NCBI GenBank assembly: GCA_964230805.1 | Contig: CAXRIA010000028.1 | Coordinates: 4,165-68,164, forward strand | DNA length: 64,000 bases | Direction: 5' to 3' | Source: Flavicella sp964230805 | Lineage (GTDB): Bacteria; Bacteroidota; Bacteroidia; Flavobacteriales; Flavobacteriaceae | Part shown: positions 17,187-24,854 of the stretch, in pieces | How positions within the stretch are numbered: the first letter of the stretch is position 1 | Layout of the letters: each line of letters starts with the position of its first letter | The notes under the pieces: model-generated | Told to the model about the DNA's origin: nothing | Database searches by the model: none | What the model saw: the letters and a program-made list of their open reading frames with translations, nothing else | Made by a program: the position numbers and the translations under genes

Positions 17187-18098
17187 TTAGGAGTTATTTT
17201 TGGGGGTGTTTGAACTGTCGTTAATTTTATTGGCTGCTACCAAACTGGTCACCATATCGTTGAGCATAGAGCTGGCCGCATTCGGGTTGTTGGGCAAAAG
17301 AATTAAGTTGCTATTGGTGTCCGATCCAATGGATTGCAACGTGTCGTAATGTTGGGTAATGACAATCAAAGCAGAAGCTTCTTGCGAATTGATACCCGCT
17401 TTGTTCAATACATCCACAGACTCTTCCAAGCCTTTGGCAATTTCACGCCGTTGGTCCGCAATACCCTGGCCTTGCAAGCGCTTGCTTTCGGCTTCAGCTT
17501 TTGCGCGCTCCACAATTAAAATCCGTTGTGCATCACCTTCAAATTGCGCAGCGAGTTTTTCTCGCTCGGCAGCGTTGATTCGGTTCATTGCTTCTTTCAC
17601 CTGAGCATCGGGATCAATATCTGTGACCAACGCCTTGACAATATCGTATCCATAATCCAGCATGGATTCTTTCAATTCGCGTTGAATGGCTTGCGCAATG
17701 TCATCCTTTTTTTCAAAGACATCGTCTAATTTCATTTTAGGAACTTCGGCGCGTACGGTGTCAAAAATATAGGCTGTAATTTGATCGTGCGGATTTTGTA
17801 ATTTGTAAAAAGCATCGTACACTTTTTCACGTAAAATTTGAAATTGAACGGAAATTTTCAATTGAACAAAAACATCGTCTTTTGTTTTTGTTTCCACAAT
17901 GACGTCTAATTGTTGGATTTTTAAACTGACACGTCCGGCAATTTTATCGATGAATGGAATTCTAAACTGCAATCCCGATTGTCGAATACTTAAGAACCGA
18001 CCGAAGCGCTCAACAATAGCTGTGGTTTGTTGTTTCACAACAAAAAAACCGAGGAAAACAAGAACAATAATGGGAAGAAAAAAAATGAAATCAGACAT
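17187..18098 (-). CDS. SPFH/Band 7 (stomatin/paraslipin-like) membrane protein
   Basis: A 303-residue scaffold protein of lipid microdomains. One N-terminal membrane helix (FIFFLPIIVLVFLGFFVV) is followed by the Band 7 domain, with QQTTAIVERFGRFLSIRQSGLQFRIPFIDKI and VSLKIQQLDVIVETKTKDDVFVQL. A long alpha-helical coiled region rich in Ala/Glu (INAAEREKLAAQFEGDAQRI and following) precedes a low-complexity tail. The tail repeats seen in stomatins support oligomerisation. The partner NfeD protease found with many such genes is absent. The downstream LytTR regulator is six bases away, which suggests a functional pair. Confidence 0.88.
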   Translation of the reverse strand: MSDFIFFLPIIVLVFLGFFVVKQQTTAIVERFGRFLSIRQSGLQFRIPFIDKIAGRVSLKIQQLDVIVETKTKDDVFVQLKISVQFQILREKVYDAFYKLQNPHDQITAYIFDTVRAEVPKMKLDDVFEKKDDIAQAIQRELKESMLDYGYDIVKALVTDIDPDAQVKEAMNRINAAEREKLAAQFEGDAQRILIVERAKAEAESKRLQGQGIADQRREIAKGLEESVDVLNKAGINSQEASALIVITQHYDTLQSIGSDTNSNLILLPNNPNAASSMLNDMVTSLVAANKINDSSNTPKNNS

Positions 18099-18204
18099 AG
18101 CATCGGACGTTTTGAAAAATGTAAGTCTTTAATATACAAAAAAATAAATTAGCATTCCGTTAGCAGTTCAAAGTTTATGAGAAGAACCCCTGTATCTTTT
18201 CAAG

Positions 18205-18236
18205 AAAAAAGCCCACAGTGATGCGGGCTTTTTTCA
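18205..18236 (-). terminator. Terminator, probably of gltX
   Basis: Stem GCCCACA / TGCGGGC with one mismatch, flanked by A6 and T6, so it could work in either direction. It lies 35 bases beyond the gltX stop and upstream of the SPFH gene. Confidence 0.72.
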
Positions 18237-18269
18237 AACAGAGTTAGTTCTTTATTGTAATACCGAAGG

Positions 18270-19802
18270 CTACCCAAGCAACTTTATAGCCTTTTGAATG
18301 CGGGACAAGGTGTCGTCTTTGCCAATCAGTGCCATAATGTCAAAAAGGTGTGGCCCCTTAAGAGCCCCTACCAAGCTTAGTCGCAGTGGCTGCATCACTT
18401 TCCCAAAACCAATTTCCTGAGAAGCGATCCATTCTTTGAGCATTTTTTCGGTAGTTTCAGACGAAAAATCATCCACCTTTTCAAGAATAGCGATAACCTC
18501 ATTCATAATACCAGCTGTAAAAGGTTTCCATTGTTTTTTTACCGCTTTTGAATCAAATTCAGAAGGAGGCTGAAAAAAGAAATCACTCAATTCCCAGAAA
18601 TCTTTCACAAATACAGCACGCTCTTTGACCTGTGAAATGACTTGTGTGACATAGGAGGTGTCAACAGCGATGCCTTTTTCTTTCAAAATGGGTAAAAAAT
18701 GATTCGCCAATACGGCGTCGCTCGTGTTTTGTAGGTATTGTTGATTGAACCATTTGGTTTTGTCAGGGTTAAATTTTGCTCCGGATTTACTCACTCTGTC
18801 TAAAGAAAAGGCATGGGTCAATTCTTCGATTGAAAAGAGTTCTTGTTCAGAGCCAGGGTTCCAACCTAACAATGCCAACATATTGACAAAGGCTTGCGGT
18901 AAATAGCCATCTTCTTTGTAACCTTTAGCGGTTTCCCCCGTATGTTCGTTTGTATATTCCAATGGAAAAACAGGGAATCCTAATTTATCACCGTCTCGCT
19001 TGCTTAATTTACCTTTGCCGATGGGCTTTAAAATGAGTGGCAGGTGCGCAAATTGAGGAATGTGCCATTCCAATGCTTGGTACAGTGCGATGTGAAGAGG
19101 GAGTGAAGGCAACCATTCTTCCCCGCGGATGACATGTGAAATACCCATTAAATGGTCGTCTACAATATTTGCCAAGTGGTAGGTTGGCATGCCGTCGCTT
19201 TTGAAAAGTATTTTGTCGTCTAATAGTTCCTTTTTAAAGGAAACATTGCCGCGAATGAGGTCTTGTGCATCAATGGTTTCGGTTTCGCCCGCAATGTTGG
19301 GCTGGTACATTTTAAATCGGATCACATAGGAATCGCCGTTGGCAAGACGTTTGGCAACTGCTTCTTCAGAGAGTGCCAAGGAGTTGTTCAATTGCGCTCT
19401 GTTGTGCCAATTGTATATAAATGTTTTGCCTTCAGCTTCCTGTTGTTTGCGATGGGCATCGAGTTCTTCGGCGGTATCAAACGCATAGTAGGCGTACCCT
19501 CGTTCAAGCAGTTGGTCCGCATATTTTTTGTATATGGACTTGCGTTCGGATTGTCGATAGGGTCCAAATTTTTCGTTTCGTCCGGGGCCTTCATCAAAGG
19601 GTATTCCACACCAATCTAAGGCGTCAATAATGTATTTTTCCGCATTGGCCACATATCGGGTTTGGTCGGTGTCTTCTATTCGAAGCAGAAAGGTACCACC
19701 GTGTTTTTTGGCAAATAAATAATTGTACAATGCGGTTCTGACACCACCGATATGCAAAGGGCCTGTGGGACTCGGCGCAAAGCGTACTCTAACGTTGTTC
19801 AT
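18270..19802 (-). CDS. gltX: Glutamate--tRNA ligase
   Basis: Class I synthetase charging tRNA-Glu. The 510-residue protein has the HIGH motif in RFAPSPTGPLHIGGVRTALYNYLFA, the RIEDTD motif, HVIRGEEWLPSLPLHI and the KMSKS-type motif KLSKRDG (near 263). A 22-codon extension upstream is open, but the conserved start and two promoter boxes at 19822-19837 point to the ATG at 19802. The canonical bacterial GltX is about 470-510 residues. Whether it also charges tRNA-Gln depends on gatCAB or glnS, neither of which is in this window. Confidence 0.96.
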   Translation of the reverse strand: MNNVRVRFAPSPTGPLHIGGVRTALYNYLFAKKHGGTFLLRIEDTDQTRYVANAEKYIIDALDWCGIPFDEGPGRNEKFGPYRQSERKSIYKKYADQLLERGYAYYAFDTAEELDAHRKQQEAEGKTFIYNWHNRAQLNNSLALSEEAVAKRLANGDSYVIRFKMYQPNIAGETETIDAQDLIRGNVSFKKELLDDKILFKSDGMPTYHLANIVDDHLMGISHVIRGEEWLPSLPLHIALYQALEWHIPQFAHLPLILKPIGKGKLSKRDGDKLGFPVFPLEYTNEHTGETAKGYKEDGYLPQAFVNMLALLGWNPGSEQELFSIEELTHAFSLDRVSKSGAKFNPDKTKWFNQQYLQNTSDAVLANHFLPILKEKGIAVDTSYVTQVISQVKERAVFVKDFWELSDFFFQPPSEFDSKAVKKQWKPFTAGIMNEVIAILEKVDDFSSETTEKMLKEWIASQEIGFGKVMQPLRLSLVGALKGPHLFDIMALIGKDDTLSRIQKAIKLLG

Positions 19803-19821
19803 TTCGTGAAAATTTGAGAAG

Positions 19822-19862
19822 CAAAAGTACAAAAATACTCCGGTTGTGGAAGGACATTCCAA
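19822..19862 (-). promoter_or_regulatory. Promoter(s) of gltX
   Basis: Minus strand: TTG (19860-19862), a 22-base spacer and TATTTTTG (19830-19837), followed immediately by a second box TACTTTTG (19822-19829). Both -7 boxes match TAnnTTTG. They lie 20-36 bases upstream of the ATG. Confidence 0.6.
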
Positions 19863-19927
19863 ACGCATTGTTTTTGTAAGGTTTTTAGAATGCGAAGGCG
19901 GTAAAAGAAACAGTCATGACTTTTGAG

Positions 19928-19935
19928 TATCTTTG
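19928..19935 (+). promoter_or_regulatory. Candidate -7 box for ybeY-mnmG
   Basis: TATCTTTG, an exact TAnnTTTG match, 14 bases before the ybeY ATG at 19950. The -33 element is not evident. Confidence 0.5.
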
Positions 19936-19949
19936 CAAAAATTTTCTGT

Positions 19950-20360
19950 ATGATTCAATACAATTATGAAACCAATTTTGAGTTGTCGGCTCCTTCTTCT
20001 TACAGTAGCTGGGTAGAATCCTGTTTGGTAAATTATGGCTATGAACTAGGAGAGTTGAACTATGTGTTTTGTGACGATGCGTATTTGCTAAAATTGAATG
20101 TGGAATTCTTACAACACGACACTTTGACTGACATCATTAGCTTTGATTATACCACAGATAGAATTGTGAGTGGCGATATTTTTATCTCTGTCGAGCGTGT
20201 ACGAGAAAATGCAACGGAACTTGGAGTACCTTTTGAGTTGGAATTGCGGCGTGTCATGATTCATGGCGTACTGCATTATATGGGACATAAAGACAAAAGC
20301 AGTGCGGAAAAAGTGGAAATGCGAAAAGAAGAAAACAGCTGTCTAAAGCTGTTTAAGTGA
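19950..20360 (+). CDS. ybeY: Endoribonuclease YbeY (16S rRNA maturation)
   Basis: Zinc-dependent endoribonuclease needed for 16S rRNA 3' end processing and ribosome quality control. The 136-residue protein has the metal site HGVLHYMGHKD (near 105-115), matching the family HGxLHLxGYDH pattern, and the upstream core LTDIISFDY and GDIFISVERV. An in-frame start nine codons earlier would lie on the promoter box, so ATG 19950 is chosen. It precedes mnmG by 48 bases, with a parS site in between. Confidence 0.92.
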   Translation: MIQYNYETNFELSAPSSYSSWVESCLVNYGYELGELNYVFCDDAYLLKLNVEFLQHDTLTDIISFDYTTDRIVSGDIFISVERVRENATELGVPFELELRRVMIHGVLHYMGHKDKSSAEKVEMRKEENSCLKLFK

Positions 20361-20384
20361 TTGATTATAAGTGTTTTAACATAA

Positions 20385-20400
20385 AGTTCCACGTGGAACA
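20385..20400. promoter_or_regulatory. parS site 1 (ParB-binding palindrome)
   Basis: AGTTCCACGTGGAACA: 15 of 16 bases match the perfect parS palindrome TGTTCCACGTGGAACA, and its central 14 bases are self-complementary. It sits between ybeY and mnmG, ending eight bases before the mnmG ATG. A second, perfect copy is at 22295-22310. parS sites cluster near replication origins and nucleate ParB for chromosome segregation. Confidence 0.9.
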
Positions 20401-20408
20401 TTGAGAGT

Positions 20409-22286
20409 ATGAGTTTATTTACAGAAACATATGATGTAATTGTTGTGGGTGGTGGCCATGCAGGTTCAGAAGCTGCGGCAGCCAGCGCAAATATGGGTGC
20501 TAAAACATTGTTGGTGACGATGAGTTTACAGAACATTGCACAAATGAGTTGCAATCCGGCAATGGGAGGTATCGCAAAAGGACAAATTGTTCGAGAAATT
20601 GATGCGTTGGGAGGTTATAGCGGTATTGTGACTGACGAAACGGCGATTCAATTCAAAATGCTCAACAAGAGCAAAGGCCCTGCCATGTGGAGCCCGCGCG
20701 CCCAAAGTGATAGAATGCGATTTGCTGAGAAATGGCGTACGATGCTGGAGCAAACCGAGAATCTAGATTTTTACCAAGACATGGTTCGTGGGCTGTGTAT
20801 TGAGAAGAACCAAATCAAAGGAATCAAAACGGCATTGGGTTTTGAGATCAAAGCCAAAACAGTGATCATTACCGCCGGGACATTTTTGAACGGGTTGATT
20901 CATATTGGTGAAAAGACGTTTGGAGGAGGTCGTGCCGGGGAAAGTGCTTCCACAGGAATTACCGAAGATCTGGTTAAAGTAGGTTTTGAGGCCGGTCGAA
21001 TGAAAACGGGTACACCTCCTCGTGTAGATGCTCGATCTTTGGACTTTTCAAAAATGATCGAACAACCAGGCGACGAAGCCCCTGAAAAATTTTCTTATTT
21101 GCCCGCTACAAAAACATTGCATGAACAACGTTCGTGTTACATGTCTTATACCTCTCAGGAAGTGCATGAATTGCTGCGTTCAGGTTTTGACAGGTCCCCT
21201 ATGTTTAATGGTCGAATTCAAAGCACAGGTCCAAGGTATTGCCCTTCGATTGAAGATAAAATTGATCGCTTTGCCGCTAAAGACAAGCACCAGATTTTTG
21301 TGGAACCGGAAGGTTGGGATACGACCGAAATCTATGTGAATGGATTTTCTACCTCTTTGCCCGAAGATGTTCAGGACAAAGCGCTGAGGAAAGTGGCAGG
21401 TTTTGAAAATGTAAAATTTTTGCGTTTTGGTTATGCGATTGAGTACGATTTTTTTCAGCCGACTCAATTGAAACACAGTTTGGAAACCAAGTTGATAGAG
21501 AATCTGTTTTTTGCAGGTCAGATTAACGGGACGACGGGCTATGAGGAAGCGGCGGCCCAAGGGTTAATGGCTGGAATCAATGCGGCTTTGAAAGTACAAA
21601 AGAAAGAGCCTTTCGTGTTAAAAAGACACGAAGCTTATATCGGGGTTTTGATTGATGATTTGATTACGAAAGGTACCGAAGAGCCCTATCGTATGTTCAC
21701 TTCGCGTGCAGAGTATCGAACCTTGCTGCGTCAAGACAATGCGGACTTACGATTAACACCAAGAGCGTATGAACTAGGTATTGCGTCTCAAGAGCGTTTG
21801 GATCGTGTGAAAGAAAAACAAAAGAAAACAGACCTCTTTGTGGCGTTCTTAAAAGAAACAAGTGTCCGACATGAAGACGTCAATCCTATTTTGGAGGCCA
21901 AAAATTCTGCCCCAATTAACCAGTCGATGAAAATGTTTAAATTGGCAGCGCGTCCCCAATTGACTTTTGAGGATGTGAAAAAATTTCCAAAAGTGGCGGA
22001 ATTTATTGCGGAAAACCAAATTGATAGAGAAGTGGTCGAACAAACAGAAATTCACGTAAAATATGCCGGGTATATTGACAAAGAAAAGAGAAATGCAGAC
22101 AAGCTTACGCGTTTGGAAAATGTGGCGATTCCAGAAAATTTTGATTACGCAAAATTGAAATCTTTGTCCACGGAAGCCCGTCAAAAATTAACCAAAATCA
22201 AACCGGTTACGATCTCACAAGCGAGCAGAATTAGCGGTGTTTCTCCGAGTGATGTGTCCGTACTGTTGGTGTACATGGGTAGGTAA
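20409..22286 (+). CDS. mnmG: tRNA uridine-5-carboxymethylaminomethyl modification enzyme MnmG (GidA)
   Basis: FAD-dependent enzyme that with MnmE modifies U34 of certain tRNAs. The 625-residue protein has the dinucleotide-binding start VIVVGGGHAGSEAAAASANMG, the family block SCNPAMGGIAKGQIVREIDALGG, the GTPPRVD loop, and the GINGTTGYEEAAAQG-like block QINGTTGYEEAAAQGLMAG. C-terminal helices end in ISGVSPSDVSVLLVYM. Length is standard. Its old name, glucose-inhibited division gene A, reflects its frequent position beside oriC. Here it is bracketed by two parS sites. Confidence 0.97.
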   Translation: MSLFTETYDVIVVGGGHAGSEAAAASANMGAKTLLVTMSLQNIAQMSCNPAMGGIAKGQIVREIDALGGYSGIVTDETAIQFKMLNKSKGPAMWSPRAQSDRMRFAEKWRTMLEQTENLDFYQDMVRGLCIEKNQIKGIKTALGFEIKAKTVIITAGTFLNGLIHIGEKTFGGGRAGESASTGITEDLVKVGFEAGRMKTGTPPRVDARSLDFSKMIEQPGDEAPEKFSYLPATKTLHEQRSCYMSYTSQEVHELLRSGFDRSPMFNGRIQSTGPRYCPSIEDKIDRFAAKDKHQIFVEPEGWDTTEIYVNGFSTSLPEDVQDKALRKVAGFENVKFLRFGYAIEYDFFQPTQLKHSLETKLIENLFFAGQINGTTGYEEAAAQGLMAGINAALKVQKKEPFVLKRHEAYIGVLIDDLITKGTEEPYRMFTSRAEYRTLLRQDNADLRLTPRAYELGIASQERLDRVKEKQKKTDLFVAFLKETSVRHEDVNPILEAKNSAPINQSMKMFKLAARPQLTFEDVKKFPKVAEFIAENQIDREVVEQTEIHVKYAGYIDKEKRNADKLTRLENVAIPENFDYAKLKSLSTEARQKLTKIKPVTISQASRISGVSPSDVSVLLVYMGR

Positions 22287-22294
22287 AAAAACCG

Positions 22295-22310
22295 TGTTCC
22301 ACGTGGAACA
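22295..22310. promoter_or_regulatory. parS site 2 (perfect ParB-binding palindrome)
   Basis: TGTTCCACGTGGAACA, a perfect 16-base palindrome identical to the widespread bacterial parS consensus, nine bases after the mnmG stop and 1.9 kb from site 1. Confidence 0.94.
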
Positions 22311-22358
22311 ACAATATAAATTACATAGGACAATCTGTTTTTTTAGACCAAAAATGAT

Positions 22359-23273
22359 ATGACAGCCAGAGCAATCAATCAGCCTCCAAAGCCTTCTTCC
22401 TTTGAAACCTATGTTTCTTGTAAGGATTATCTTGTGTCTGACGAAAGATTCGATTTGTTATTAGATGACAACTTGGACCTTTTGTTGACCACACCGAAAC
22501 CTGCAGCTAAAGACTTGGACAATTATTATCAGAACGATGCTTATATTTCTCATACAGACGGCAATCATACATGGGTGGAAAAGCTCTACCAAAGGGTTAA
22601 AAGATACAGTTTGAAAAGAAAATTAAAATTGATCAATTCTTTCAATACAGAGGGATTGAAAATTTTAGATATCGGTTGTGGTACTGGAGACTTTCTAAAA
22701 ATTTGTTCGGAGAATGGTTGGCAAGTGAGCGGAGTAGAACCCAATGCAAAAGCAAGACATGCGAGCAAGATTAAATGTGCAAATGTTCAGGCGCGCTTTT
22801 ACGATTCGCTAGAAGAATTAAAAAAAGCGTCGGGATCATTTCTAAGCTATGATGTAATCACTTTATGGCATGTGTTAGAACATGTGCCTAATTTGGATCA
22901 GACCATTTTTGATTTGAAAAAATTACTGAGTCCTGAAGGTGTTTTGGTGGTGGCGGCTCCGAATTTTAAAAGCTATGACGCGGAATATTACCACAAGTAT
23001 TGGGCAGCTTATGATGTGCCGAGGCATTTGTGGCATTTTTCACAAACAGCCATTCGCAGATTGTTCTTTTTTCAAAGCATGGAAGTTGTGAAAACCCTAC
23101 CCATGAAATTTGATGCCTTTTATGCCGCTCTTTTAAGTGAGCGAAACAAATGCCAAAAAAATAATTTTGTGAAAGCTTTTTGGGTGGGATGCAAGTCCAA
23201 CTGGAAAGCAAAACGAACCGGAGAGTATTCTTCACTCATCTATGTCATCAAAAACGCAAAAAAATGGTTTTAA
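22359..23273 (+). CDS. Class I SAM-dependent methyltransferase
   Basis: A 304-residue cytosolic methyltransferase. The SAM-binding glycine motif is KILDIGCGTGDFL (about 101-113), followed by the acidic end of strand 2 (GVEPNAKAR) and the post-motif DVITLWHVLEHVPNLDQTI typical of Methyltransf_23 proteins. The N-terminal ~80 residues (PPKPSSFETYVSCKDYLVS, TTPKP) are the type seen in methyltransferases linked to cell-surface sugars, but the substrate cannot be told. It starts 48 bases after parS site 2 and is probably read from the mnmG transcript. Confidence 0.85.
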   Translation: MTARAINQPPKPSSFETYVSCKDYLVSDERFDLLLDDNLDLLLTTPKPAAKDLDNYYQNDAYISHTDGNHTWVEKLYQRVKRYSLKRKLKLINSFNTEGLKILDIGCGTGDFLKICSENGWQVSGVEPNAKARHASKIKCANVQARFYDSLEELKKASGSFLSYDVITLWHVLEHVPNLDQTIFDLKKLLSPEGVLVVAAPNFKSYDAEYYHKYWAAYDVPRHLWHFSQTAIRRLFFFQSMEVVKTLPMKFDAFYAALLSERNKCQKNNFVKAFWVGCKSNWKAKRTGEYSSLIYVIKNAKKWF

Positions 23274-23486
23274 GCCGATTTAAGCCGTTTTTTTACATCG
23301 AACACATCAATCTTTAAGTCTTTTTTAAAAGAGCCTTAGATCAAAGATATGTCCTTCTATACGAATAGCTTTTTTCTATGTAAAAACAAAAAAGATATAA
23401 GTTTTAGTTATAGGTGTTTTTTGAAAAAAATAGGAATCAGAACAAATCACTAAAATGGTTTGTTTTGTTCGAATTCGCTTGGATTT
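23274..23486. other. Gene-free stretch between convergent methyltransferase and holB
   Basis: No credible gene. A direct repeat TTTAAGCCG occurs twice at the very start (about 23270-23288), then T7. It might serve as a weak transcript end but does not form a clear hairpin. The rest is AT-rich. Confidence 0.4.
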
Positions 23487-24626
23487 TTAAGTTTCTTTCG
23501 TGTGAAGTAGTTTGGTCAATTTTACGGAAAGATCCAATAAAATTATTTTCGCATTGCCATTGCGTTCGATGTGATAGATCGCATCACTCACTTCTTTTTC
23601 TATTTCCAAAATATTACTGCCGTGAACAAACGGAGCAAATTTATGCAGATCAAAACTTTTGTCTTCTGGAACAAGGAACACCAATTCTTTTGCTTTGTAA
23701 TTTTCGAGTAAGGCTTGTCGAAAGAATTGCAAACAGTAATGAAGAAATTGTTTTTGAGTTTCTCTTCCCGATTTGGCAATGGTGTCACTCCATTCGATTA
23801 AATTTTCTACCACGGCAGCATTTCCTTTTGCTTTGAAAGCAGTACGAATCCATAAGATAAACCACTTTTCAAAAATCAGGTCATTTGAGTCATGCCTCAA
23901 CAAGTGTAAAGCTTTGTTGTAATTTCCTTCTGCTTGATGTGCAATAGTAGAAGCTTCGGCAAGAAACGAATTCTCCTTTGTCATAAGTGCGTCGGCAATG
24001 TCTTTTTCACTCAAAACAGGAAAATGTAACAATTGGCAACGCGATAGAATGGTGTTGATGATTTGTTCCTCGTCCTCAGCAATTAAAATAAAAACAGTCT
24101 TTTCAGGGGGTTCTTCAAGAAGTTTCAGCAATTTGTTCGCAGCCGATGTATTCATTTTTTCGGCGTGCCAAATAATCATGACTTTAAAACCTCCTTCATA
24201 AGATTTTAACTGTAATGATTTTACAATTTGTTCGGCTTCATCTACGCCTATTTGTCCTTGCTTGTTTTCAATTCCGATGTGTTGAAACCAATTGAACAAA
24301 TTTCCGTAAGGCTCGTTTTTGACAAAATTTCTCCATTCTTCCAAAAATAAATTGCTGACCGGGTGTTTTTTTACTTTGCTATTTACAGCGACCGGAAAGG
24401 CAAAATGCAAATCAGGATGTGTCAGTTTCTCGCATTTGATATGACAAGAATTTTCATCTGTACTATTCGAACACAAAAGATAACGAGCATAGGCAATCGC
24501 AGTGGCTAAGGTACCACAGCCCTCTTTGCCGAGAAATAATTGGGCATGCGGAATACGTCCGTTGTCGGCCGAGGATTTTAAATGATTGAGGATGTGCTGT
24601 TGTCCAATAATTTCGTCGAAGCGCAT
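23487..24626 (-). CDS. holB: DNA polymerase III subunit delta' (clamp loader)
   Basis: AAA+ subunit of the clamp loader that places the sliding clamp at primed DNA. The 379-residue protein starts RFDEIIGQQHILNHLKSSADNGRIPHAQLFLGKEGCGT, with a degenerate P-loop as is normal for delta'. Cysteines in CSNSTDENSCHIKCEKLTHPDLH fit the zinc module. The sensor/arginine-finger region is IIWHAEKMNTSAANKLLKLLEEPPEKTVFILIAE, including the conserved LLKxLEEPP, followed by SRCQLL. Longer in-frame starts exist, but the family start is 24626. A TAnnTTTG box ends only four bases before this ATG. Confidence 0.92.
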   Translation of the reverse strand: MRFDEIIGQQHILNHLKSSADNGRIPHAQLFLGKEGCGTLATAIAYARYLLCSNSTDENSCHIKCEKLTHPDLHFAFPVAVNSKVKKHPVSNLFLEEWRNFVKNEPYGNLFNWFQHIGIENKQGQIGVDEAEQIVKSLQLKSYEGGFKVMIIWHAEKMNTSAANKLLKLLEEPPEKTVFILIAEDEEQIINTILSRCQLLHFPVLSEKDIADALMTKENSFLAEASTIAHQAEGNYNKALHLLRHDSNDLIFEKWFILWIRTAFKAKGNAAVVENLIEWSDTIAKSGRETQKQFLHYCLQFFRQALLENYKAKELVFLVPEDKSFDLHKFAPFVHGSNILEIEKEVSDAIYHIERNGNAKIILLDLSVKLTKLLHTKET

Positions 24627-24629
24627 GTG

Positions 24630-24637
24630 CAAATATA
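24630..24637 (-). promoter_or_regulatory. Candidate -7 box for holB, implying a leaderless mRNA
   Basis: Minus strand TATATTTG, an exact TAnnTTTG match, with TTG 15 bases further upstream (24653-24655). The last G lies three bases before the holB ATG, so transcription should start at or next to the initiation codon. Confidence 0.5.
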
Positions 24638-24803
24638 CAATTTCAGAATTATCAAAACCTGCGAACATTCCAAAACCCATTTAATTTTTTGACCGCGCAT
24701 GATGATCAAGCGAATACTCCATTGTGCCCATCTCATTGCGCATCAAAAAGGACCTCAAAGAGCTTACAAAAACGTTGTAGTAGCTTTTGAATAAAAATGA
24801 AAT

Positions 24804-24830
24804 TTGGACAGGTCAATTTTTTTATCTTTG
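24804..24830 (+). promoter_or_regulatory. Promoter of pgk
   Basis: TTG (24804-24806), a 16-base spacer, TATCTTTG (24823-24830), 24 bases before the pgk ATG. A good match to the Bacteroidota consensus. Confidence 0.62.
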
Positions 24831-24854
24831 TGTCAAACTTTAAGAATATTTATA

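Noticed and set aside
23270..23290. Direct repeat TTTAAGCCG after the methyltransferase as a mobile-element scar
   Set aside because: Two short tandem copies only, with no inverted ends or other element features.
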